DNA of 64,000 bases from Akkermansiaceae bacterium (GTDB lineage Bacteria > Verrucomicrobiota > Verrucomicrobiia > Verrucomicrobiales > DEV007), in contig JACKQE010000018.1 of the NCBI GenBank assembly GCA_024233005.1, forward strand, positions 14,070 through 78,069. The letters run 5' to 3'. Under the pieces are notes generated by a model. The model did not search any database. It was given only the letters and a program-made list of their open reading frames with translations, and had not been told where the DNA came from. A program made the translations under genes and the position numbers. Every line of letters starts with the position of its first letter. The stretch's first letter is position 1. Below are positions 8,546-17,327 of this stretch, piece after piece.

Positions 8546-9844
8546 TTGTCTTCTCCCCGAAAAATCAGTTGGCGCGCCCGCTCCCACGTCACCCGGGGTG
8601 GCCGTTTGGTTGCAGCCATCGCGCTGGCACTGACCGCAATCCTCGGGGCTTTGACTCACGATCACAGCCGGTTTCTTTCCTGGAGCATTGCCGGGGTTTC
8701 CACTCTCGGCATGCTGATCCTGCTGCTCTGGAGATCCAGGGAGGACGCCCCCCATGAGATCGATGAACGGGAGGCCTCGCTTGAGGCCACCCGGGAAGCC
8801 CTTCGCCGGGAGGCGGAGAGTGTCCAGGCCCGGCGCACCGAACTGGAGAAAACCCTCCTTGCCTTCCACGAATGGTCTGAGTTTCCTGAATTCCAGCAGC
8901 TGCAGAGCACGGAATGGCTGAGCCCCGCCCACACGGCAAACGACCGCAGCGTGGCCGCCCTGCTCGAGACTGAGAGCGACCGGATGCTCCGGGAGTTCAC
9001 CCAGGGAACCTACTGGAAAGAACGTCAATTCCAGAGCCGGCTGCTGCTCTCGGATTTGCTGACCTTCATCGAAAAGGTGGCCCGGGTCTACCAGCCCGAC
9101 TCGGAACGTCCCCTTCTCGAGACCAATCTCGAATCGCTCCTCAAAGCATTGAACCGAGCCTCGCTCCAGGTCATCCTGTTGCTGGAGGAACTCCCCTTGG
9201 TCGATGTCAAGGAACTCAACCTGCGCAAGATCTCCGAGGGAATCCGCAAAGCGGGTTCGGTCTTCAAAACCTACGAAGACCTGCGACCCTACTTGGAACC
9301 GGTGCGCTACCTCTGGCGCGGCGGTCAGTTCCTCATCGCTTCCAATCCCCTCATCGCCGCCGGCTGGGTTGCGGGGACGGAACTGTTCTGGCATGGCAGC
9401 AAAAAGCTCGGCAAGAAAGTCGTGGACGGATACCTCCTCGCCCTATTGCGGCAAACGCTGGGCATCATCGCTTGGGAAACATCGGCCATCTACGATAAGA
9501 CCCACCGTTACCGGAATCCCGACTGGGTCTACGCGGTGGAACTGGCGCACCTGACCACGGAGCTGGACATGGCCCGCGAAGGCATCGCCGCCACGCTGAA
9601 GGAACTCGGCAGCATTCCCCTGCGGAGCAGTTACGACAGGGTCTTCCTCTACCGCTGCGTGGCGCAAAATGTCAGTCCCAAACCGGCCCTTTTCAGCCAG
9701 GGAGACCATCTCACACTGGAAACTAGAAATCAGATTGCCGAGCGCCTGGAAAAGTTCCGCAAAAAAAACAGCACTGACTCCAAGGACAAAGCGGCCGCCA
9801 AATGGCTCTCCGGTGTTCGCAAACGACTGGCCCTGGATGTCTAG
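8546..9844 (+). CDS. Membrane-anchored coiled-coil protein of unknown function
   Basis: The 432-residue product begins with a short basic stretch and two hydrophobic helices (about residues 21-38 and 46-61). A charged coiled-coil-like segment follows at about 68-105 (IDEREASLEATREALRREAE). The rest is a mostly helical soluble domain with no motif I recognise; it includes YLWRGGQFLIASNPLIAAGW and a second weakly hydrophobic part near residues 250-300. The frame starts with TTG at 8546; no in-frame ATG lies near, so the start is uncertain and a TTG at 8603 is an alternative. It follows the caspase-like gene by 46 bases and probably belongs to the same transcript. It is unrelated to anything I can name. 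Confidence 0.6.
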   Translation: MSSPRKISWRARSHVTRGGRLVAAIALALTAILGALTHDHSRFLSWSIAGVSTLGMLILLLWRSREDAPHEIDEREASLEATREALRREAESVQARRTELEKTLLAFHEWSEFPEFQQLQSTEWLSPAHTANDRSVAALLETESDRMLREFTQGTYWKERQFQSRLLLSDLLTFIEKVARVYQPDSERPLLETNLESLLKALNRASLQVILLLEELPLVDVKELNLRKISEGIRKAGSVFKTYEDLRPYLEPVRYLWRGGQFLIASNPLIAAGWVAGTELFWHGSKKLGKKVVDGYLLALLRQTLGIIAWETSAIYDKTHRYRNPDWVYAVELAHLTTELDMAREGIAATLKELGSIPLRSSYDRVFLYRCVAQNVSPKPALFSQGDHLTLETRNQIAERLEKFRKKNSTDSKDKAAAKWLSGVRKRLALDV

Positions 9845-9925
9845 CCCCCCGAGCGGCCCACCGGGACCGGGACCGGATCCGGTCTTTCCAGCAAGTCCAA
9901 CCTGTGGCATTGATTCCCTTCCGCC

Positions 9926-10717
9926 ATGCTCAGCGAAAGCACCCGCCAACGATTCTCCGCACTGGACCGCCTTTATGGGGCCGGTTCCCTGGCAAGATTG
10001 AGAACCGCCCACGTTTGTGTGGTCGGGATTGGAGGGGTGGGATCCTGGACCGTGGAAGCGCTCGCCCGCTCCGGCATCGGGTCACTGACCCTGATCGATC
10101 TCGACGAGGTCTGCATCACCAACGTAAACCGACAACTCCACGCCCTCGACGGGCAAATCGGAAGAACCAAAGTCGCATCGATGGCGGAGAGGGTCAGTCT
10201 CATTGACCCGGAATGCCGCGTCACCCAGGAAGCGGTTTTTTTCACTCCCGCCAATGCTTCCGATCTGCTGGCCCGCGGCTATGACTGTGTGGTCGATGCC
10301 ATCGATAGTGTCCCACACAAATGCCACCTCATCGCTGCCTGCCGGGAACGGGGACTTCCCGTGGCCGTGGCAGGCGGAGCGGGTGGCAAACGCAATCCGA
10401 CCCTCCTGCGCATTGACGACCTGTCGCGCGCGACTCATGATCCCTTGCTCAAAAAAGTCCGCCAGCACCTGCGGGAGAATCACGGATTTCCCGCTCCGGA
10501 TGCCGGAGAGTTCGGTGTGCCCAGCGTGTTTTCCTCCGAGAAGCCCGTTTTCCCCTGGGCCGACGGCACCGTCTGCGGCACCGCCGAACCGGGCAGCCCG
10601 TTGCGCCTGAACTGCGAGAGCGGTTTCGGCACGGCGGGATTTGTCACCGGCGCCTTCGGGCTCGCTCTCGCCGCCGAAGCGGTGAACATGATTCTGGGCT
10701 CTGCAGTCGGCCCTTAG
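9926..10717 (+). CDS. tcdA: tRNA threonylcarbamoyladenosine dehydratase (TcdA/CsdL, ThiF superfamily)
   Basis: TcdA uses ATP to cyclise t6A37 of tRNAs to ct6A. The 263-residue length matches the family. The opening RFSALDRLYG, the nucleotide loop GIGGVGSWTVEALARSGIG, the downstream DLDEVCITNVNRQLHA and the conserved DAIDSVPHK all fit TcdA rather than MoeB, ThiF or E1-like enzymes, which carry zinc-binding CxxC pairs absent here. GFGTAGFVTGAFGL near the C-terminus also fits. The start follows a pyrimidine-rich leader with no Shine-Dalgarno sequence. It lies 81 bases after the coiled-coil gene and converges on the ThuA-like gene. Confidence 0.9.
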   Translation: MLSESTRQRFSALDRLYGAGSLARLRTAHVCVVGIGGVGSWTVEALARSGIGSLTLIDLDEVCITNVNRQLHALDGQIGRTKVASMAERVSLIDPECRVTQEAVFFTPANASDLLARGYDCVVDAIDSVPHKCHLIAACRERGLPVAVAGGAGGKRNPTLLRIDDLSRATHDPLLKKVRQHLRENHGFPAPDAGEFGVPSVFSSEKPVFPWADGTVCGTAEPGSPLRLNCESGFGTAGFVTGAFGLALAAEAVNMILGSAVGP

Positions 10718-10766
10718 GCGCCTTGGCAGCAGCCGGGCTTCCGACTTACCCCAGCAACAGGACGCT

Positions 10767-11576
10767 TTAAGGTTTCGCCTCGTATCCCGGAAGTGGCTTG
10801 CCGGCGTCATCCAACTTGCCACAAGCCCAGAGCAGTCCGCGCGCCACCAGATCAAGGTAAACCGGGTCTTCCATGGTGGCATTGTTGTGTCCCAACGTCG
10901 TCCCGAAGACCCTGCCTTTGCCATAGGTGTTCACCCAGATGCAGGCATGATTTTTTTGCGTGTCCTCCCCAAAGGCCTCCCCCAGCGGCACAAAGTGATC
11001 ATAAAGGACCTCGTTCTTGTAAAGTTCATCTTTCGGATCAAGCCACTCTTTGGGGAACCCCTGCATCACCGGATGAGTCGGGTTGACGTTTTTCACCAGC
11101 AGGTCGCGGTTCTTCTCATGGCTCATGCTTTTCTGCCCGACGCATTTCCGCCATTCATCGGTCGCGGCCGCGCGGTAGCTGTGAGTCGAACAGTGCAGCA
11201 TCACGGCGGGAAGGCCGTCGAAATGCGGCTTGGCAATGCCATCGACAAAGGGAACATCCGTCACCGCGCCGAAACATTCGTTGTGAAGCACCACGTCATA
11301 CCCTTTGGCCCAGTCGGCGTTTTTGTAGATGCTGACCTGGTGGGTGCGCTCGTCCTTTTTGTCGGCGGCGTCCTCGTGAACAATGGTGAACTCCAGATTG
11401 GCCCGGGCGCTCAGCCCCGCCGAAAGAATCTTTTTCTGATTTTCGTAGTCGTGGCAGCACCCACCGCAGACCATGAGGACCCGGAGGGGTTTCACCGATG
11501 CGGAGTCGGCAGCCCGTACGACCAGCAAGGCGCCGACGGTGGCGGTAAGAAGAAGGGAGAGGAGAAGCTTTTTCAT
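10767..11576 (-). CDS. Secreted ThuA-domain protein (trehalose-utilisation-like)
   Basis: The 269-residue product has a signal peptide (KKLLLSLLLTATVGALLVVRAA) and a ThuA/GATase1-like domain: LRVLMVCGGCCHDYENQKKIL at the first strand, YDVVLHNECFGAV, GLPAVMLHCSTHSYR and the C-terminal GKGRVFGTTLGHNNATMEDP, which is highly characteristic of ThuA proteins in Planctomycetes and Verrucomicrobia. The family is often found near secreted sugar dehydrogenases and may bind or process sugars, but no activity is settled. The frame is open to 11657; the ATG at 11576 places the signal peptide at the N-terminus. It lies downstream of the uracil-DNA glycosylase gene on the same strand, with 77 bases between. 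Confidence 0.85.
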   Translation of the reverse strand: MKKLLLSLLLTATVGALLVVRAADSASVKPLRVLMVCGGCCHDYENQKKILSAGLSARANLEFTIVHEDAADKKDERTHQVSIYKNADWAKGYDVVLHNECFGAVTDVPFVDGIAKPHFDGLPAVMLHCSTHSYRAAATDEWRKCVGQKSMSHEKNRDLLVKNVNPTHPVMQGFPKEWLDPKDELYKNEVLYDHFVPLGEAFGEDTQKNHACIWVNTYGKGRVFGTTLGHNNATMEDPVYLDLVARGLLWACGKLDDAGKPLPGYEAKP

Positions 11577-11653
11577 GGGAACGAGGAGGACAATGGAAAC
11601 GAGACCCGTCCGCAAGTCGAGAGCAAAATTGCGCCAGCGCAGCAGCCCCTTCC

Positions 11654-12391
11654 TCACCAGACCCCCAGCCCCACCAGCCCCCGGGTCGCAGCGCCGGACC
11701 AGTCCCGGTTGGCCGCCGGACTGGCCGGGCTGGGATGCAGGATGCGTCCGATCACCACTTCACCGGCACCGGACCAGCCAGTGGCGGCCCGCTGCAGGCA
11801 ACTCTCCGCGTAGGCCCCCACCCCCACGAGAAATTTCGGCTGGAGCACTTCCAAAAAGCGCCGCAAGTGCCGGTCACAGGCTTCGTTGAGGAGGGCGCTC
11901 CCGGTGGCGGGAAGTTTGTCCGGGGTGAAATTGCGACCGCTTGCCTCCATGAACACCAAGGGGCAGTAATTGGCGACGAAATGGCGGGAAAAAAAAGCGT
12001 CAGCGGTCTCAAATCTTTCAGCGAACAACCCCCAGAGCCTCCTCCCGCTGACCTCCGACTTGTCGCAGCCAAATCCCAGAACCGGCCGCTTCGGATGTTC
12101 CAAAACCGGCCGCGTCACCGGCGCTTCGATTCCCATCCAACCGCGCACTGCCTCAATTTCCCCGAAAGGCACACCGGTTTGGGCCATCCCCCAGGGCCCG
12201 GGATTCATTCCCAAAAAGAGCACGTCACAACCCGCGTGGGCAAACCGCCGCAGATACTCCGCATAGGGCGCCCTCGCGTATTCCAGGGGGTTGTAAACAT
12301 GCGTCACCGGATCACCGAAGTGAAGACGGGACAGTTCACTGGTCAGGAGATCCGAAGCAGCGAGCAGCGTGGTGGCGATGGGGTTTGGCAT
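11654..12391 (-). CDS. SMUG1-type single-strand-selective uracil-DNA glycosylase
   Basis: This base-excision repair enzyme removes uracil and oxidised pyrimidines from DNA. The 245-residue length fits. The family motif GMNPGPWGMAQTGVPFG forms the uracil pocket, NYCPLVFME lies in the core, and HPSPASPAANRDW carries the catalytic-loop His and DNA-intercalating segment. These motifs separate SMUG1 from UDG families 1, 4 and 5. The start at 12391 is the ATG just ahead of the conserved region; the frame is open to 12769, but that stretch reads as noise. It overlaps no gene. The divergent DUF1549 gene starts 98 bases away, so both promoters must sit in 12392-12488. Confidence 0.9.
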   Translation of the reverse strand: MPNPIATTLLAASDLLTSELSRLHFGDPVTHVYNPLEYARAPYAEYLRRFAHAGCDVLFLGMNPGPWGMAQTGVPFGEIEAVRGWMGIEAPVTRPVLEHPKRPVLGFGCDKSEVSGRRLWGLFAERFETADAFFSRHFVANYCPLVFMEASGRNFTPDKLPATGSALLNEACDRHLRRFLEVLQPKFLVGVGAYAESCLQRAATGWSGAGEVVIGRILHPSPASPAANRDWSGAATRGLVGLGVW

Positions 12392-12488
12392 GATTGTCCG
12401 GCAAAAGAAAGGATCTTCGACGAAAAATTGCCAGGGGGCACGCAAAAACACGTGACTTGCCCATGACCGGGCGCATACTGAACAGAGG

Positions 12489-14207
12489 ATGAACGCCGGG
12501 CCCATGATCGGGCAGCAGCCCTTGCCGCCCCCACTGCCAGCGTCCGCTGTGGCTTCGCCGCGCGGTCTGCGAAGGAATGTGGCGTTCATCGCCCTGATGG
12601 TTCTGGTCGGGATTGCGGCCTTCCATGTCATTGACTGGCCGGAAGGACTACTCTCCCAGCCGAAACCGGCCCGGGAGCTCCCGGTCCCCCCCCTTCTGGA
12701 TCCCGAAATGGCCGCTGTGGCGAAACGAATTGACGGATTGCTCGCCAGAGACTGGGAAACCGCCGGCATCGCCCCGGTCCCCCGGGCACCTGACCTTACA
12801 GTGGCAAGACGCCTCTCCCTCGCCCTGACCGGCAGTCTCCCCTCCCTCGCAGAAATCCGTCGCCTTGAGCAGACACCCGCGGAGGACCGCTCCCGGGCCT
12901 GGCTGGAGCATTTGCTGGCCGATCCCCGATCCAGCGCCTATCTCGCGGAGCGGTTCGCCCGTGCCTTTGTCGGGGTCGAGGATGGACCGTTCCTCGTCTA
13001 CCGTCGGCGGCGTCTGGTCTCGTGGCTCGAAAGCGGCATCGCGACCAACCGCTCTTATGCGGAAACCGTGCGCGACATGATCTCCGCCGAGGGCGTCTGG
13101 ACCACCCGGCCCGAGACCAATTTCATCACCGTGACGGTTTCACCGAATGACCGCGACGAAGGCCCCGACGAAACCAAACTTGCGGCCCGGCTGACCCGCG
13201 CCTTTCTCGGGGTCCGCATCGACTGTGTCCAATGCCACGATGACATGCTCGGAGGCCCTTGGAAACAAAGCGACTTCCATCAGCTCGCGGCGTTCTTTGC
13301 TCCATCGGAAATCGCCCTGACCGGCGTGAGAGACAATCCGAAGAAGGCGTATGAATTCCGCTATCTCAAAGCAGCGGAAAAGACCTCAATCCCCCTGAAG
13401 GTGCCGTTCTATCCAGAACTGCTTCCCCCCGGAGGGAATCCACGGGACCGTCTCGCGGCATGGACCACGGATCCACGGAATGCGGCCTTCAGCCGGGCCA
13501 CGGTGAACCGGATGTGGGCGCTGCTCTTCGGCCGGGCCTTGGTGGATCCGGTCGATTCCATTCCTCTGGAAGGTCCGCGACCGGCGATCCTCGATGCCTT
13601 GGCGGAGGATTTCTCAGTCCATGGACACGATCTGCGACGATTGATCCGGCTCATTGTCATGACCGAAGCCTTCCAGCTCGACAGCAAGGCCCCAGACCAA
13701 TCCCCAGCGGTCACCGATCAGCAGGAGGCACACTGGGCGGCCTTCCCCCTGAGCCGCCTCAGACCCGAGCAACTCGCGGGCGCGCTCCAGCAGGCGAGCA
13801 CTCTGGGTACCATCGATCGGGACGCCGGCTTCCTGCGGCAGGTCACCGCGTGGGCGCAAGGCAATGACTTTGTGAAACGGTTCGGTGATCCGGGTGAGGA
13901 GGAGTTGAAGGAGCGCCCGGGGACCATTTCCCAGAGTCTCCTCATGATGAACGGTCAGGTGTTGAAGGAACGCACGATGGGCAATCCGGTCATGAATGCG
14001 TCGACCCGGATCGCCCTGATGGCCGGGACCTCCGCCCAAGCCATCGAGACAGCCTTCCTCGCGGTGTTCACCCGGCGCCCCACCGCGGAGGAGTCGGCTT
14101 ATTTTGCAGCCATTCTGAATCCACTCCGGGGACCCAAGCGCTCCGAGGCGTTGGAAGATCTCTATTGGATGCTCCTCAATGCGACGGAGTTTGCTTGGAA
14201 CCACTGA
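12489..14207 (+). CDS. DUF1549/DUF1553 domain protein with N-terminal membrane anchor
   Basis: The 572-residue product has one membrane helix near residues 30-48 (NVAFIALMVLVGIAAFHV). A DUF1549 domain follows (LTVARRLSLALTGSLPSLAEIRRLE, then YLAERFARAFVGVEDGPF), with a CVQCHDD motif at the place where this family has a conserved Cys pair and His. The C-terminal half is DUF1553 (AFSRATVNRMWALLFGRALVDPVDSI, then SVHGHDLRRLIRLIVMTEAFQL). Planctomycetes and Verrucomicrobia carry many such genes beside DUF1501 genes, as here, where the partner starts 16 bases downstream. The CxxCH could bind c-type haem, but I see only one. It is shorter than the 750-1000-residue versions with extra cytochrome domains. 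Function is unknown. Confidence 0.85.
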   Translation: MNAGPMIGQQPLPPPLPASAVASPRGLRRNVAFIALMVLVGIAAFHVIDWPEGLLSQPKPARELPVPPLLDPEMAAVAKRIDGLLARDWETAGIAPVPRAPDLTVARRLSLALTGSLPSLAEIRRLEQTPAEDRSRAWLEHLLADPRSSAYLAERFARAFVGVEDGPFLVYRRRRLVSWLESGIATNRSYAETVRDMISAEGVWTTRPETNFITVTVSPNDRDEGPDETKLAARLTRAFLGVRIDCVQCHDDMLGGPWKQSDFHQLAAFFAPSEIALTGVRDNPKKAYEFRYLKAAEKTSIPLKVPFYPELLPPGGNPRDRLAAWTTDPRNAAFSRATVNRMWALLFGRALVDPVDSIPLEGPRPAILDALAEDFSVHGHDLRRLIRLIVMTEAFQLDSKAPDQSPAVTDQQEAHWAAFPLSRLRPEQLAGALQQASTLGTIDRDAGFLRQVTAWAQGNDFVKRFGDPGEEELKERPGTISQSLLMMNGQVLKERTMGNPVMNASTRIALMAGTSAQAIETAFLAVFTRRPTAEESAYFAAILNPLRGPKRSEALEDLYWMLLNATEFAWNH

Positions 14208-14223
14208 GGCAGCAACGGCAACC

Positions 14224-15528
14224 ATGAAACCAGATTCAGACAATGGAGGAGCCTGCGGGACCAGCGATCATTTTTCGCGGCGCACGCTCCTGCGGGCGGC
14301 CGGATGCTCGGGGCTTGCCTGGCTGACTCCGCTGGGAAAAATCCTCGCCAGGGAAGCGGAACAACAGCCTTGGAAACCTGCCCGCTCGGTCATTCTGCTC
14401 TGGATGGCGGGGGGACCGAGCCAGTTGGAGACGTTTGATCCGCATCCCGGAAAGGCCATAGCCTACGGCAGCAAGGCTATTCCCACCCGCGTCAATGGCG
14501 TTCAGATCGGGGCCGGGCTGGAACAGACGGCCACCGTTATGGACCGGATCGCCCTGATACGGTCCGTCACCAGCAAAGAGGGGGATCATGAGCGGGCCAC
14601 CTACAATGTCAAAACCGGATACCGTCCGGTGCCAGCCATCATCCACCCCTCGATCGGCTCCGTGATCTGTCACGAGCTGGGGGATGGCGGCGTGGAGATT
14701 CCCACCCACATCTCTCTCCTCCCCAGCCAATGGCCGGCCCGGGGTGGTTATCTGGGAGCGTCCTACGATGCCTTCCAAGTGGGAGACCCCAGCCAGCCGG
14801 TCCCGGATGTGCGCGCCAGCGCGGAAGGAGACCGTCAGAAGGCACGGTTCGAAGGACTCTCGGTCATCGAACGCAGCTTTCTCAAAGGCCGCAGCCTCGA
14901 CCAAAAATTGCCGGAGAGCGATCATCACCGGGAGACCCAGCAGAAGGCCTTGCGGATGATGAGTTCCGAGCAGCTCAAAGCCTTTGATGTCGGATCCGCG
15001 CCTGCCGCCGAACGCCTCGCGTTTGGCGACACCCCGTTTGGCCGGGCCTGTTTCGCAGCAGTGCGATTGGTCGAGGCCGGGGTCCGCTGCATCGAAGTGA
15101 CATTGGGAACCTGGGATTCTCACCTTAACAACCATGAGACCCACGCTGAGCGGATCCGGACCCTGGATCCGGCATTGGCCGCCCTGATCACCACCTTGGA
15201 ACGCCGGGGGCTGCTCGACCAGACCGTGGTGATGTGCGGGGGTGAATTTGGCCGCACTCCCACCATGAATGCGGTGGAAGGACGGGACCACTGGCCTCAT
15301 GGATTCAGCGTGGCTCTCGCCGGCGGAGGCATCCGCGGTGGCTGTGTTCTCGGGGAAACCGATCCCAGTGGTGAAAAAAAGCGCCCGACCGATCCCGTGA
15401 CCATCGGTGATCTGCACACGACCATCCAGTATTCTCTCGGTCTCGATCCGGACAAAAAAATCATGACTCCGGTCGGCCGCCCCATGAAGCTGAGCGAGGG
15501 GTTGATCCTCGACCGGATCCTCGCTTGA
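14224..15528 (+). CDS. DUF1501 protein (sulfatase-fold, Tat-exported)
   Basis: The 434-residue product starts with a Tat-type signal (SRRTLLRAAGCSGLAWL). The DUF1501 core shows SVILLWMAGGPSQLETFDPHPGK, the RSVTSKEGDHERATYNVKTGY stretch, VVMCGGEFGRTPTMN and GRDHWPHGFSVALAGGGI, all conserved. The fold is related to alkaline phosphatases and sulfatases, but the usual formylglycine cysteine is absent and no activity is known. The ATG at 14224 lies 16 bases past the stop of the DUF1549/1553 gene; the pair is a standard PVC arrangement, presumably one transcript. The protein is probably exported folded, with a cofactor or metal loaded in the cytoplasm. Confidence 0.9.
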   Translation: MKPDSDNGGACGTSDHFSRRTLLRAAGCSGLAWLTPLGKILAREAEQQPWKPARSVILLWMAGGPSQLETFDPHPGKAIAYGSKAIPTRVNGVQIGAGLEQTATVMDRIALIRSVTSKEGDHERATYNVKTGYRPVPAIIHPSIGSVICHELGDGGVEIPTHISLLPSQWPARGGYLGASYDAFQVGDPSQPVPDVRASAEGDRQKARFEGLSVIERSFLKGRSLDQKLPESDHHRETQQKALRMMSSEQLKAFDVGSAPAAERLAFGDTPFGRACFAAVRLVEAGVRCIEVTLGTWDSHLNNHETHAERIRTLDPALAALITTLERRGLLDQTVVMCGGEFGRTPTMNAVEGRDHWPHGFSVALAGGGIRGGCVLGETDPSGEKKRPTDPVTIGDLHTTIQYSLGLDPDKKIMTPVGRPMKLSEGLILDRILA

Positions 15529-15636
15529 ATCCCCGCCCGTTCCCGGTTTTGTGGGGTCGGTCTTTTTCCGGTTCGCGCCCGCTGAATTCCGGAGTAAGCT
15601 ATCGACCAAACATCTCCAGCTGACCTTCCCCTGTCC

Positions 15637-16581
15637 ATGGTATCCACTCTCCCCGCCCACGATCTGCGTTCCCAGATCCTCGCCCTCAAGAAAGAACGCA
15701 ACGCTGTCATCCTGGCGCACAATTACCAGTCCGGCGAAATCCAGGATCTCGCCGATTATGTCGGTGATTCGCTGGGGCTGGCTTACCAAGCCCGGGATAC
15801 GGATGCGGACGTCATTGTGTTCTGCGGCGTGCATTTCATGGCCGAGACGGCCAAAATCGTCAATCCGGGGAAAATCGTGGTCCTGCCCGACAAGGACGCC
15901 GGGTGTTCGCTTGAGGAGTCCTGCCCCGGAGATCAATTGGAGGCATTCCTCAAAGCCAACGCCGCGAAAAACTATTACGTCATCGCCTACATCAATTGCA
16001 GTGCCGCGGTGAAGGCGCTCGCGGACGTCATCTGCACCAGTGGCAATGCCATCCGCATGGTCGAGTCCGCACCGGCGGACCGCCCCATTCTGTTCGTCCC
16101 GGACCAGAATCTCGGCGAATGGGTGTCTCAGAAGACCGGTCGCAAGATGGATTTCTGGCGGGGCAATTGCTATGTCCACGTCGAATTCACCCGCGACAGT
16201 ATCCAACGCATCAAAGATGAGCACCCCGATGCCGTCGTGGTCGCGCATCCGGAATGCACTCTGGCGGTCCGCCTTCTCGCTGACGAGGTCTGTTCGACGG
16301 AAAAAATGGTCCATTTTTGCCGCGACACCCCGGCGAAGAACATCATCGTCGTCACCGAGAGCGGCATGCTGCACCGGCTCCGCAAGGAAGCTCCCGGCAA
16401 AAATCTCATTGCCGGCCCGACCGACCGCTGCGCCTGCGCTGATTGCCGTTACATGAAAATGAACACGCTGGAAAAGCTGCATGACTGCCTGCTCCATCTC
16501 TCGCCGCAAATCGAGCTGCCGGAAGAGGTCAGAAAGCGCGCCGAAGCCCCGATTTTGCGGATGCTGGAGCTGAGCCGCTAG
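15637..16581 (+). CDS. nadA: Quinolinate synthase A
   Basis: NadA condenses iminoaspartate with dihydroxyacetone phosphate to quinolinate in NAD biosynthesis, using a 4Fe-4S cluster. The 314-residue length is typical. Seen motifs: ILAHNYQSGEIQDLADYVGDSLGL, VFCGVHFMAETAKI, NPGKIVVLPDKDAGCSLEESC, YINCSAAVKALADVICTSGNA, HPECTLAVRLLADEVCSTEKM and the C-terminal DRCACADCRYMKMNTLEKL, which supply the substrate residues and three cluster cysteines. The start follows a CT-rich leader. It stands alone between the DUF1501 gene and the convergent rsuA remnant; nadB and nadC are not in the window. Confidence 0.97.
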   Translation: MVSTLPAHDLRSQILALKKERNAVILAHNYQSGEIQDLADYVGDSLGLAYQARDTDADVIVFCGVHFMAETAKIVNPGKIVVLPDKDAGCSLEESCPGDQLEAFLKANAAKNYYVIAYINCSAAVKALADVICTSGNAIRMVESAPADRPILFVPDQNLGEWVSQKTGRKMDFWRGNCYVHVEFTRDSIQRIKDEHPDAVVVAHPECTLAVRLLADEVCSTEKMVHFCRDTPAKNIIVVTESGMLHRLRKEAPGKNLIAGPTDRCACADCRYMKMNTLEKLHDCLLHLSPQIELPEEVRKRAEAPILRMLELSR

Positions 16582-16608
16582 ACAGGCGCCCGGCGGGGAG
16601 CCGCGGGA

Positions 16609-17327
16609 TCAGGTCCCCCCGGCTGGACGGGACAGAGCCAGCGTGAGCTCCTCCGCGGAGAGAGGACGCCAATCACCCGGGGAGAGGTCATCGGGCAGGC
16701 GAAGCGCCCCAATGGCGGTGCGCTTCAAAGCGGCGACATGATTCCCGGCGGCGGCAAACATGCGTCGCAATTTGATGGTAGCGGCCTTCAAAAGTGTAAC
16801 CAGCGCCTCTCGTTCCCCAGAACCTCCAGTCGGGCCGGGAGGAGAGCGGTGGTTTCCCCCCTCAGCATAAGTTCTCCGGAGGCGAACAAGGTCACCTCAT
16901 GCCCCTCGAGAGGACGATCCAGAACGGCATGGTAAACTTTGCCGCATTCCGATTTGGGATGAATGATCTTGTGCAGCAGGACTCCGTCATCGGTCATGAG
17001 GAGGAGTCCGGTGGTGTCTTTGTCGAGTCGGCCGACCGGACTGAGCACCGGATTGCGCCGGGAGAACCTTGCCGGGAGGAGGTCGTAAATGACTTCCCCC
17101 GGATCATTCAAACTGCAAGTGAAGCCATCCGGTTTGTGCAGCATCAGGGTGAAGGGTGACGCCGGATCGAGCGGAGCACCTGACCATCGGATGCGCTCGT
17201 GGGCGATAGGATCGTCCTCATCGAGACTCTGTCCGGCGTCATCTGTGACCTGTCCCGCTCGGATCATTCGCTGCACCTCTTTCCGGGAGCCGTAGCCAAG
17301 GTTGGCAAGCCGCTTGACGAGCTTCAT
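16609..17327 (-). pseudogene. rsuA: RsuA-type 16S rRNA pseudouridine synthase, frameshifted near the C-terminus
   Basis: The first frame (17327 to a stop at 16788) encodes an S4-like start (MKLVKRLANLGYGSRKEVQRMI), then LMLHKPDGFTCSLNDPG and the catalytic VGRLDKDTTGLLLMTDDG, as in RsuA. It stops about 55 residues too early. The missing end is present but split: VTL (from 16800) in a second frame, EGRYHQI (16789-16769) in a third, and RRMFAAAGNHVAALKRTAIGA (from 16767) back in the second, running to 16609. Restoring ALVTLFEGRYHQIRRMF needs one lost base near 16803, one lost T in the T run at 16790-16793 and one extra G at 16768. It is either a recently broken gene or a cluster of sequencing errors. 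Its start overlaps the stop of the upstream methyltransferase gene by 4 bases (ATGA). Confidence 0.8.

Noticed and set aside
14236..16509. A 757-codon open frame on the minus strand opposite the DUF1501 and nadA genes
   Set aside because: It lies antisense to two strongly supported genes and its residues show no family motif. Long antisense frames are expected in GC-rich coding sequence.
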